NCBI GenBank assembly: GCA_903862595.1
Contig: CAIOYO010000157.1
Coordinates: 1 to 44,496 of the forward strand
Direction: 5' to 3'
Origin: an uncultured Opitutaceae bacterium
GTDB taxonomy: Bacteria > Verrucomicrobiota > Verrucomicrobiia > Opitutales > Opitutaceae
DNA length: 44,496 nucleotides
Every line of letters starts with the position of its first letter. The first letter of the stretch is position 1. Shown one piece after another: positions 37,583 to 44,496 of this stretch. The position numbers and the translations under genes are program-made. Under the pieces are notes generated by a model. The model was not told the origin of the DNA and did no database searches. It saw nothing but the letters and a program-made list of their open reading frames with translations.

Positions 37583-38564
37583 CGCGCAAATGTCGGCCCG
37601 CGTGGGCCTGTTCTTCCTACTCGGAGTCGCCCTCATCTGGGTCACGTTCGAGGCGCTCAGCTCCGGCAAGGTCCGTCGCGACCGGGGCTACCGGCTCATC
37701 GCCCACTTCTCCAACGTCAAGGAACTGAAGGGCGGCGACGAGGTCCGCATGGCCGGCGTCAAGGTCGGCTCAGTGGCCGAGACGCGCCTCGCCAACCGCC
37801 GCGCCGAGGTGGTCCTGCTCATCAATTCCGACGTGAAGGTCGCGCGCGACGCCGTCGCCACGATCGGCATGGCCGGTCTGCTCGGCGCGAACTACGTGTC
37901 GCTCGATCTTGGTACGGAGGCGGCGGGAACGCTGCAGCCCGAGAACCAAATCGTCACCGCTGATACCCCCGACCTCAACGCGGTCATCTCCCAGCTCGGC
38001 GAGGTCAGCCGCAAGATCGATACGGCCCTTTCCCAATTCACCGGGGCCATGGGCTCCGCGGGTGGTTCCGGTCTGCTCGGGAAGATCGACCGATTGGTCG
38101 ACGAGAACAGTGTGCGGATCGGTCAGATCACCACGGATCTCGGCGCGATCTCCAGCAAGGTGAACTCTGGCCAGGGCACCCTCGGGCGCTTGGTCAACGA
38201 TCCGGCCGCCTACGACTCGTTGGTCGCCGCCCTCGGTGAGATCCGCGGCGCCGCCGCCGAGGCCAAGACTTTCATCGCGAGTTCCCAGGCGATCGTCGAT
38301 GAGGTGAAGAGCGGTCGCGGCACGCTGGGTTCCCTGGTCTTCGACCAGCAGACGGGCGAGGACATCCGCGTCGTGGCCCGCAATCTGCGCTCGGTGTCCG
38401 ACCGCCTCAGCAAGGGCGAGGGCACGCTCGGGCGCCTGTTGACGGACGATACGCTCTACCGTGACGCGCAGGGGGTGATGCGGAAGGTCGACCGGGCCGT
38501 CGATGGCCTCACCGACCAAGGCCCGATCACCGCCGTGGGCGTCGCCGCAAACGCGCTGTTCTGA
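37575..38564 (+). CDS. mlaD: MlaD-like MCE domain protein with three C-terminal repeats
   Basis: A 329-residue periplasmic protein with an N-terminal membrane helix (VGLFFLLGVALIWVTFEAL, 10-28) and an MCE domain (about 38-118) with GDEVRMAGVKVGSV and MAGLLGANYVSLDLG. After a linker there are three related elements, QGTLGRLVNDP (200-210), RGTLGSLVFDQ (248-258) and EGTLGRLLTDD (282-292), each preceded by an amphipathic helix. Such helices in MCE proteins pack into tubes or tunnels that carry lipid. Compared with E. coli MlaD (about 180 residues) it is much longer. No mlaC or mlaB homologue is present. Confidence 0.92.
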   Translation: MTNAQMSARVGLFFLLGVALIWVTFEALSSGKVRRDRGYRLIAHFSNVKELKGGDEVRMAGVKVGSVAETRLANRRAEVVLLINSDVKVARDAVATIGMAGLLGANYVSLDLGTEAAGTLQPENQIVTADTPDLNAVISQLGEVSRKIDTALSQFTGAMGSAGGSGLLGKIDRLVDENSVRIGQITTDLGAISSKVNSGQGTLGRLVNDPAAYDSLVAALGEIRGAAAEAKTFIASSQAIVDEVKSGRGTLGSLVFDQQTGEDIRVVARNLRSVSDRLSKGEGTLGRLLTDDTLYRDAQGVMRKVDRAVDGLTDQGPITAVGVAANALF

Positions 38565-38604
38565 GCCGCGCCTTCGCTCGGCCAGCCATGGTCCGTCGGC
38601 GGAC

Positions 38605-38991
38605 TCAGTTCGCCGGCTTGACCTCTTCCAGCCACCAGCCGTCCGGCTTGCGCACGAGCAGGCCGGTGATGGCTTGATCCTTCTGCGCCGCCGCCAAGGT
38701 CGGGGCGTCGACCTTCAGGAGCATGGTCATGGCGCGCATGACGCCGGGGATCTCCTCGTGCTTCACGATGAGCGCACTGCGGTCGGCCCGGATGTCGAGC
38801 ACCACGCCCTTCAGCGGGTGCCGAGCCGGTGCCTTGGCGGGGGCGGAACCTGCTGCAGGAGGCGTGGCATCACTCGCTGCGGACGCGGAGACGGGGCCGG
38901 AGGCGAGCGCCAGCAGAGCGGCGAGCGCGACGGCGGCCGGAAGCTTACAGCTGACAGCATGGAAGTCGGAGCGTTGGAACAGCGGTTTCAT
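38605..38991 (-). CDS. Exported CusF-like copper-binding domain protein
   Basis: A 128-residue protein: signal peptide (KLPAAVALAALLALASGPVSA, about 16-36), an Ala/Pro spacer and one small beta domain (about 59-125). The domain contains GVVLDIRADRSALIVKHEE and IPGVMRAMTM with His78, Met85, Met88 and Met90, the same sort of spacing as the Cu(I) ligands in CusF (His, Trp, Met-x-Met). The Trp position is not kept. It closely resembles the N-terminal domain of the SCO1-like protein encoded next to it. Its likely role is to carry copper in the periplasm. Start chosen at 38991, directly before the signal peptide. Confidence 0.7.
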   Translation of the reverse strand: MKPLFQRSDFHAVSCKLPAAVALAALLALASGPVSASAASDATPPAAGSAPAKAPARHPLKGVVLDIRADRSALIVKHEEIPGVMRAMTMLLKVDAPTLAAAQKDQAITGLLVRKPDGWWLEEVKPAN

Positions 38992-39154
38992 GGGAGAGGA
39001 TTCGAGGTGATCGGGGGAAGTTCGGGGAAAAGGGTGGGCGCGGCGGGGAGGCACGTGGGCGAACTCGGATCTGAGCGAGCGAAGATGGAACGGTGGGAAG
39101 GAGGATTGCCGGGGACTGCGAACGACGGGCGGCGACAGTAGCAGCCAGGGCAGT

Positions 39155-40081
39155 TTATGACCGCTTGAGGCGCGCCGCCACATCGGCAGGCGCCCACTGC
39201 GAGCCGTCGATCCGGTGCACGATCCGGCCATCGCGGTCGATCACGAGGGTGGCGAGCGTGTGCTTGAAGAGGTTTTCGCCCGGCTCCACGAGCACCCCGA
39301 ACTGCAGCAGCAGGTCGCGGATCGCGGTCTCCGGACCCGTGAGGAACGAGAAGTTCTTCGAGTCGATGCCGTAGCCCGCCGCATACGAGCGCAGGATCGC
39401 GGGGGTGTCGTGCGTGGGGTCGAGCGTGACCGACACGAGTTCGACGTCGGGAATCGACTGCTCCCGCACCATGCGCTGGAGCTGCGCCATCTTTGTCGTC
39501 GCCGCCGGGCACATCGTGGCGATGGGGCAACGGGTGAAGATGAAGTTCAGGACCACGCGGCGCCCGCGGAAGCGTTCGAATGAAACGAGTTCACCCTCCT
39601 GGTTGAAGAGGGTGAAGCGGGGCGCGTTTTCTCCGACTTCACGGTGCACGGCCCGACCGCGGATCTGGGTCTCCTGGCGCAGCTCCGCCGCCGCCGCCGC
39701 GATCACACGCTCCTTGTCGGCATCGATGATGCGGATCCGATCCAGCTGCAGATCACCCGGCGCGGGCTGAATCATCCGGCCAGTGATGCGCTGGCCTTCC
39801 TTGAACAGGCTGAAGTCCGCCGCTCCGATCCCGAACTCCATCGTCATCTCCGGCATATACCCGGGGATCTCCTCATGATGCACGAGCAGCGTGCGACGCT
39901 CGGGGGAAAGTCCGACGATCTCACCTTTCAGGTCGTGTTCCTCGAACGCGAGCGGGTCCTTGGGCTTTTCCGCCGTCGCGGTGGGTGCAGCCGACCGGCT
40001 GCAGCCGGTGAGCGATGCAGTCAGGGCGAGGGCCGCGGCCAAGGTAGCAACGGTGGAGGTAAAGATGCGGAGACGGGTCAT
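39155..40081 (-). CDS. SCO1/SenC-like lipoprotein with N-terminal CusF-like domain
   Basis: A 308-residue protein. The lipobox is SLTGC with Cys27. Residues 50-120 form a CusF-like domain with HHEEIPGYMPEMTM (His68/69, Met76, Met79, Met81). Residues 148-305 form the SCO thioredoxin-like domain: APRFTLFNQEGELVSFERFRG (part), NFIFTRCPIATMCP and KHTLATLVIDRDGRIVH. The copper Cys pair is Cys185 and Cys191, CX5C instead of the common CX3C; the conserved His is His274. SCO proteins deliver copper to the CuA centre of cytochrome oxidase, so this protein probably receives copper on its first domain and passes it to the second. The start at 40081 gives the lipobox at a normal distance. Confidence 0.88.
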   Translation of the reverse strand: MTRLRIFTSTVATLAAALALTASLTGCSRSAAPTATAEKPKDPLAFEEHDLKGEIVGLSPERRTLLVHHEEIPGYMPEMTMEFGIGAADFSLFKEGQRITGRMIQPAPGDLQLDRIRIIDADKERVIAAAAAELRQETQIRGRAVHREVGENAPRFTLFNQEGELVSFERFRGRRVVLNFIFTRCPIATMCPAATTKMAQLQRMVREQSIPDVELVSVTLDPTHDTPAILRSYAAGYGIDSKNFSFLTGPETAIRDLLLQFGVLVEPGENLFKHTLATLVIDRDGRIVHRIDGSQWAPADVAARLKRS

Positions 40082-40176
40082 GACGTTGAACGGGAATTTC
40101 GGAGGCTTCAGGACTTGCTGGCTTCGAGAGGTGCCGGAATGGACGGTTTGATCGGCGCGCGTGGGTCGATCCAGGT

Positions 40177-41544
40177 TCAGGCTTTCGGCGCCGGGGTCGG
40201 TGGACACAGCTCCCGAGTGGTTGGGGCGGTGGAGCGGGGCAGGGCCGGGAGTAATCCGGCGGCTGGGCTCAACTGGGTTGGATCCCACTCGCGCACGCGC
40301 ACATGCGTCTCAGCGGGGTCTCCAGGCCCAACCTCGGTCCACGCCAACACCACGGTCCCCGAGGACCGCACCGCCGCCCGCGGGAAACCGCCGGCTCGCG
40401 CGGCCGAGACGTCGGCGAGCAACTCGGCGGCCGAAAGGCTCCCATCCCGGAAAATCCGCCGCGCGTACAGGCCGGTGGCCTGCCCTTCACGCTTCGATTC
40501 CAGCCAGAGGACGACCGATGTTCTGTCCGCGAGGGTGACGACCTCCACGCGTCCCAAGGGTTGGCCAAGGTCGATGGGCAGCGGTGCCCCGAAGGTGGCA
40601 CCGCCGTCGTGCGAAAGCTTTGCCTGCACCTTGGCTTGCCCGTTCGCGAGGGTGAACCAGGCCACGCACACCGTGTGGCCCTGCGCATCTCCGGCGGGTC
40701 CGTTGACGGGACACGCCGCGATCTGCCAGCCGTCCTCATGCACGGGTTGCGGTGCGCTCCACGTCTCGTTCCCAAAGCGGGTACAGCAGTGATCCCGGAT
40801 CTCCAGCGGCGTGCGTCCGCGGTAGAAGGCCAAAGTCTCGTCGCCGGGGAGGGCGACCAAGGAGGTCTGGCAGCAACTACACACGTCCGGGTCCACCACC
40901 CACTCCCGGACCGTGCTTCCGTCCGCGGCGAGGAGTCGTGACTTGAGTTGCATGGAGGCAGGTGTTGCGTCCCCCGGCTTCCACGTCGGTCGCGGACTCC
41001 GCGGAGCCCCGGCGGGGCGCGGTGGCTGGAGACTTTCGAGCCAGATCGCGAGGACGCGCCCCGAGGACATCGGCGCAAGGCTGACGAATTCATGACCCAG
41101 CGGCGAAGGCTGGGACCACGTCCGCCCGTCATCCACCGATCGCGCGACCCACCCATCGTAGCCCGTGCCGACCGACGCGTCGCGCCGCTCAAACCACTGC
41201 GCCCAGAGGGTGCCGTCGGTGCCGCGAATCAACGAGGGGAAATCCGCCCAGTTCTCCATCAGTCGTGGGGAGACCACGATCGCCCGCGGAGAGCTCCAAG
41301 TCTGGGCCGAGGGTTCCAGCAGCGAGAGCCAGACGGCGCGAGAGTCGGCCCGGTCTGCGGGTCCACACCAGGTCAAGTGAAGGCGTCCGTCGCGATCCGC
41401 GTGGAGATTGGCCTCCCCCGAGTCCGCGCCGGCCGGTGACACGAGCTCGCGCAGGTTCCCGGCTGCCTGAAGCCCTGGGATCACGGTTCCCATCAGGAGC
41501 GCGAGGCCCAAGGCGAAGCGGATGAGCGGGAAGGTCATGGTCAT
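40177..41544 (-). CDS. Exported Cys-rich BNR/sialidase-like beta-propeller protein
   Basis: A 455-residue protein with a signal peptide (IRFALGLALLMGTVIPGLQA, about 8-27). Asp-box motifs SVDDGRTW (136-143) and SHDGGATF (311-318) show a sialidase-type beta-propeller. It lacks an obvious sialidase active site; instead it has a Cys cluster: Cys222, 224 and 225 in DPDVCSCCQT, Cys253 and 254 in RDHCC, Cys278 in CPVNGP, with Cys60 and Cys293 further away. Clustered cysteines inside a propeller suggest metal binding. It lies between a TonB-dependent receptor and a SCO1-like gene on the same strand. The annotation exo-alpha-sialidase would probably be misleading. Start at 41544; the ATG two codons on (41538) is also possible. 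Confidence 0.75.
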   Translation of the reverse strand: MTMTFPLIRFALGLALLMGTVIPGLQAAGNLRELVSPAGADSGEANLHADRDGRLHLTWCGPADRADSRAVWLSLLEPSAQTWSSPRAIVVSPRLMENWADFPSLIRGTDGTLWAQWFERRDASVGTGYDGWVARSVDDGRTWSQPSPLGHEFVSLAPMSSGRVLAIWLESLQPPRPAGAPRSPRPTWKPGDATPASMQLKSRLLAADGSTVREWVVDPDVCSCCQTSLVALPGDETLAFYRGRTPLEIRDHCCTRFGNETWSAPQPVHEDGWQIAACPVNGPAGDAQGHTVCVAWFTLANGQAKVQAKLSHDGGATFGAPLPIDLGQPLGRVEVVTLADRTSVVLWLESKREGQATGLYARRIFRDGSLSAAELLADVSAARAGGFPRAAVRSSGTVVLAWTEVGPGDPAETHVRVREWDPTQLSPAAGLLPALPRSTAPTTRELCPPTPAPKA

Positions 41545-41920
41545 GCCCCCGCCATGCCCCTGCGCGGCGGAGTAGGGAAATCCTACGCGGCCGCGGTTTG
41601 CCTGCAAGTGGGCGGCTGCGGATCCGGTTCGCGCGGGTACCGCCCCCTCCCGACGCATCGCTCGCTCCGCCGCCAGCGTGGCCGTCCGCAGCCGCATCCG
41701 CGTCGGGTCGGTGGTTAGTCGCGGTCGGCGGGCGGACCGATCGACCGCTCGGCTGTGGCGGGCCGCGCCGCAGGTCTTGTTCCGGCATGAGCGGGGTGAG
41801 CGGGATCGGTGCATCGGGGTGGAGGGTGGGGGCGGGGGCGGCTTTTGAGTGCGGGGAGCCGTCGGGACGGCGGCTGGACCGGAGCGAGGTGGCGTAAGCC
41901 GCGCGGAGGCGCGAGTGGCT
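41545..41920. other. 376-base gap between the receptor and propeller genes
   Basis: I see no supported gene here. Frames on the minus strand stay open upstream of the propeller start, but they are Arg/Pro/Ala-rich with no signal peptide or domain, as expected of GC-rich non-coding DNA. The region is large enough for a separate promoter for the propeller, SCO and CusF-like genes. No hairpin with a T-run was found. Confidence 0.5.
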
Positions 41921-44137
41921 TCAGAACTCCACGCGGGTGCTCCACTCGACACTGCGTGGATCGGCGAGGCGGCGCATCGTTGTGCCGGCCACCGGCTCGT
42001 ACTCCTCGTCGAGCAGGTTGCGGCCGCGGAGCGCGACGTGCCAGCGTCCCCAGGTCTGACTCACCGAGAGATCGAGCGTGGTGTAGCCGTCGGCGACGAC
42101 GCTGTTGAGGTTGTTGGCGAAGCGATCGCCGACGTAGCGCGGGCCGCCGCTGATCACGAGTCCGCCGGGGAAGCGTCGCGACACGAAGACGTTGGCAACC
42201 CACTCCGGCACGTTCGGCGGTCGCTTCCCGGAGCGGGAAATGATGCCGCTGCCGAGCGCCTCGTTGAAGTCCACGAAGGCCGCGTCCGTGAACGCCGCAT
42301 TAGCCTCGATCCGCCAGCCGTCGCTGGGGGTGAGCGCGACCGCCGCCTCGATGCCCTGCGAGGTTTGCGCCCCGATCTGCTGGCTGATGCGTTGACCCGT
42401 GGCGGGGTCCAACGTGGAGCTGAGAAGGTCCGTCTTCTCGATGTCGAAGAGCGCGAGCGTGAAATCGGCGCGTCCGCGGAGCAGGGACCCCTTCACCCCG
42501 GCCTCCCACTGTCGGCCCCCCTGGAGCGAGAAATTGGCCTGGGCGGCGCCGAAGCTGACCAGCTGGGTGACCGGCTCGGCGGCGGTGCTGTAGGCCGCGT
42601 ACGCGTTGAGCGCCGGCGACACCTCGTAAACCATGCCGGCGCGTCCGGTCCACGGGCGGTACCGCTTGTGGAACGTCGAGAACGCGGTCGCGGGCGCGAC
42701 GGTTGGATTGGCGAGTGTGTCGCGTTGGACATGGATCGCATCGCTGCGCAGGCCGGTGACGAGGCGCAGCTTCGGAGCGAGATCGAGGGTGTTTTCGACG
42801 AAGGCGGCGCCGGTCTCCAGGCGGATGCGGGCGGTTTTCTGGAAGCGCGCGGCGGGGCCGACGCCGACCTCGGGATTGAGCAGGCTGACGCTCGACAGTG
42901 TGGTGGGCACGCCGCCGGGCGTGCCGCCGCGGATCTGATCATTGCGTTCGACGCTGAATCCGGCGATCCACCGAGTCGGCCGGCCGGCGATTGCGCCGCG
43001 CCAGGCGAGGTCGGTGCGGTTGCCCGCGAGGACATCGTCGCGGTAGATGTGGACGAACGATGAACGCGCGACGAGACGCGTGACCGGATTCCAGGTGTTG
43101 GTTTCGAGGTTGCGCCATTTCAGGAGCTGGGTGGTGAGGTACGTCTCGCTGCGGAGATCGAGGCTCGGCGACAGTTGCAGCTCGGCGCGAAGACGCTGGA
43201 AGCTGTTCTCGGTGTCAGCGTAGTTATCGAGGATGTTGTAGTTAGTGCGCCGGGCCGCCGGATCGATCCGCGCATTGACCATGCGGTCGGTCGCGGCGTT
43301 GAAGGTCCGCACCTCGGGTTGGGCGTTTGCGACGGTCGCGTTGATCACGGAGTCGTAGATCACGGGAGATCCGTAGTAGCTCTCGACGGAGTCGGAGAGC
43401 CACGTCGTGAACCACGTCAGCGTGAGCTGTTCGGACGCCTTCCAGCGGAAAGCGGCGGAGGCGCCGAAGTAGTCCTGATGATTCCGATCCTGGTAGCCAT
43501 CGGTCGTGTTGGAGCTCACGTCGACGCGGTAGGCGAGGGCGGGACCTGCGAGAGGGCCGCCGATCCCGGCGCCGAGCCGGTAGGATCCCCACGGCCCCAC
43601 GCTGGCGGCGACCTCGCGACGGACCCGACCATCCGGGACCTTGGAGACGTAGTTCACGGCTCCCCCGACCGCGCCCTCGCCGAACATGAGGGAGGCGGGC
43701 CCCTTGAGGACCTCGATCCGGTCGAGCAGGAACGCGTCGATCGTGCGGGACGATTGGGAGGCGGTGTTCTGGCGGATGCCATCGCGGAGGACGGTCACAT
43801 TGTTGCCGCCGAAGCCGCGGGTGGAGTAGGTCGGAATCGAGCCGAACTGCGTGCCGCCGGTCATGCCGACCGCCGCCTCCACGGCTTCGACGGCGGTGCG
43901 CAGGCCGCGGGCCTGCATGACCTCCTGGGTGATGACGGATACGCTCGCGGGGACCTCCCGGAGCGTGAGACCCAGTCGTGAGCCGGTGCCGACGGGGGCG
44001 TCGATCGGCAACGAGAACGTCTTTTCCTTTTCGGAAATGACATCGACGCGGTCGAGTTGGACGACGGGCTGCGCGACCGCGGCCATCGTGAACGTAAGAA
44101 AACTGAGCGGGAGAGCGAAACGGGAAGAGGAAAACAT
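41921..44137 (-). CDS. TonB-dependent receptor (siderophore/metal-type)
   Basis: A 738-residue outer-membrane receptor. Signal peptide FALPLSFLTFTMAAVAQ (about 7-23), plug domain from about 50 with REVPASVSVITQEVMQ, then STRGFGGNNVTVLRDGIRQ (part), DRIEVLKGPASLMFGEGA and GGAVNYVSK. The barrel ends in RSVEWSTRVEF with terminal Phe. The plug pattern is that of siderophore- and copper-type receptors such as FhuA/FpvA relatives. The neighbours downstream (propeller, SCO, CusF-like) make copper a plausible cargo, but siderophore-iron is the common alternative for this plug type. The ATG at 44137 is chosen because it places a proper signal peptide at the N-terminus. Confidence 0.93.
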   Translation of the reverse strand: MFSSSRFALPLSFLTFTMAAVAQPVVQLDRVDVISEKEKTFSLPIDAPVGTGSRLGLTLREVPASVSVITQEVMQARGLRTAVEAVEAAVGMTGGTQFGSIPTYSTRGFGGNNVTVLRDGIRQNTASQSSRTIDAFLLDRIEVLKGPASLMFGEGAVGGAVNYVSKVPDGRVRREVAASVGPWGSYRLGAGIGGPLAGPALAYRVDVSSNTTDGYQDRNHQDYFGASAAFRWKASEQLTLTWFTTWLSDSVESYYGSPVIYDSVINATVANAQPEVRTFNAATDRMVNARIDPAARRTNYNILDNYADTENSFQRLRAELQLSPSLDLRSETYLTTQLLKWRNLETNTWNPVTRLVARSSFVHIYRDDVLAGNRTDLAWRGAIAGRPTRWIAGFSVERNDQIRGGTPGGVPTTLSSVSLLNPEVGVGPAARFQKTARIRLETGAAFVENTLDLAPKLRLVTGLRSDAIHVQRDTLANPTVAPATAFSTFHKRYRPWTGRAGMVYEVSPALNAYAAYSTAAEPVTQLVSFGAAQANFSLQGGRQWEAGVKGSLLRGRADFTLALFDIEKTDLLSSTLDPATGQRISQQIGAQTSQGIEAAVALTPSDGWRIEANAAFTDAAFVDFNEALGSGIISRSGKRPPNVPEWVANVFVSRRFPGGLVISGGPRYVGDRFANNLNSVVADGYTTLDLSVSQTWGRWHVALRGRNLLDEEYEPVAGTTMRRLADPRSVEWSTRVEF

Positions 44138-44345
44138 GGAAGGAGTTGTTTTAGGTGGCGGTGGGTCTCGTGCGCGTGGCGGTGCCAGCAGGGTGCGCGT
44201 GCGCGATGCGATGCGGCAGGGCGTGAGGCACGACGGTGGTCCGGCGGCTGCGCTCAATGCCTCCCTGACGTCAATGGTGCCGGCAGGGTGAGTCGCCATG
44301 CGACGCGCGCCCGCGCGGGGCGGGCGGATCGCGTGCAGGCAGCAA

Positions 44346-44378
44346 CGTCCGGAGTCAGGACGCGGTGCGTCCCGGACG
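44346..44378. repeat. Nested hairpin upstream of the receptor
   Basis: GGACGC-GGT-GCGTCC (44358-44372) is a perfect hairpin with a three-base loop, and outside it CGTCCG (44346-44351) pairs with CGGACG (44373-44378). There is no T-run. It lies after the stop of the partial minus-strand gene at the edge and about 210 bases before the receptor start, so it could end the upstream transcript or belong to the receptor leader. Confidence 0.45.
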
Positions 44379-44388
44379 GAGCGCTGGC

Positions 44389-44496
44389 TTAGGCCAGCCG
44401 CGGCGGTGGGGTCGGCGGGGCGCTGCGGCGGGCACCGTCAGCGATCTGGTCCTCGGCGCGCCACGGCGCGACCGGGGGAGCGCTCAGTACGAAGAC
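44389..44496 (-). CDS. C-terminal end of an unidentified gene, cut by the window
   Basis: The minus-strand frame ending in TAA at 44389-44391 is open to the right edge, giving 35 residues: VFVLSAPPVAPWRAEDQIAD, then a Pro-rich end. A Trp followed by a polar stretch and a terminal APPTPPP resembles the tails of small DUF2946-type proteins often found near copper receptor genes, but 35 residues is too little to be sure. It may also be chance open frame. Same strand as the receptor it precedes. Confidence 0.3.
   Translation of the reverse strand, partial: VFVLSAPPVAPWRAEDQIADGARRSAPPTPPPRLA

Noticed and set aside
38591-38604. Small GTCCG-TCGG-CGGAC hairpin between mlaD and the CusF-like gene
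   Set aside because: Five-base stem without a T-run; too weak to call a terminator.
44266-44273. TGACGTCA palindrome in the receptor leader
   Set aside because: Eight bases are expected by chance about once in tens of kilobases, and no regulator of this type is indicated.

Overview
The window is one contiguous piece of a high-GC Gram-negative chromosome. TonB-dependent receptors, lipoproteins and an MCE (Mla-type) lipid transporter indicate an outer membrane. A SWIB-domain protein, a bacterial deoxyhypusine-synthase-like enzyme, Cys-rich small secreted proteins and translation starts without Shine-Dalgarno sequences suggest a Verrucomicrobiota member, probably Opitutales/Opitutaceae. This placement is inferred from gene content; there is no 16S rRNA here to test it. 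I see no insertion sequence, prophage, CRISPR array or rRNA operon, so the window reads as chromosomal backbone with some accessory loci.

Layout. 1-4.1 kb: the end of a zinc-type alcohol dehydrogenase, a tRNA-Leu(UAA), and a DASS-family anion/Na+ symporter divergent from a Cys-type sulfatase. 4.1-10.8 kb: a complete F1Fo ATP synthase operon (atpB-E-F-H-A-G-D-C) with an unusually short delta subunit and an intercistronic hairpin after atpE. 10.9-14.3 kb: a Cys-rich exported mini-protein, a terminator, then a ferrous iron uptake set (feoA-feoA-feoB and a small Cys-rich membrane protein). 14.3-17.9 kb, minus strand: a glycolate/D-lactate oxidation operon (FadR-type regulator, glcD, glcF). 17.9-23.6 kb: a secreted protein of unknown function, a heterodimeric ABC exporter, a SWIB protein with a strong terminator, and another secreted unknown.

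23.8-30 kb: a large TonB-dependent receptor with a carboxypeptidase-regulatory-like domain, an orphan PTS EIIA protein, SlyX, and a DUF255/thioredoxin-fold protein. 30.1-34.2 kb: a deoxyhypusine-synthase-like enzyme with its terminator, a DMT/EamA permease and an ABC-F ATPase. 34.4-38.6 kb: a tightly coupled operon of a repeat lipoprotein rich in Trp-Pro-Leu/Phe motifs followed by mlaE-, mlaF- and mlaD-like genes. 38.6-44.5 kb, minus strand: a candidate copper-handling locus made of a TonB-dependent receptor, a Cys-rich beta-propeller protein, a SCO1-like lipoprotein with a fused CusF-like domain and a stand-alone CusF-like protein, with the end of one more gene at the right edge.

The two best candidates for under-described biology are this copper locus and the repeat-lipoprotein/Mla operon. 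Several ordinary genes also carry unusual features: the short AtpH, the SCO protein with a CX5C motif, the deoxyhypusine synthase homologue with its catalytic lysine, and pyrimidine-rich leaders in place of Shine-Dalgarno sites.
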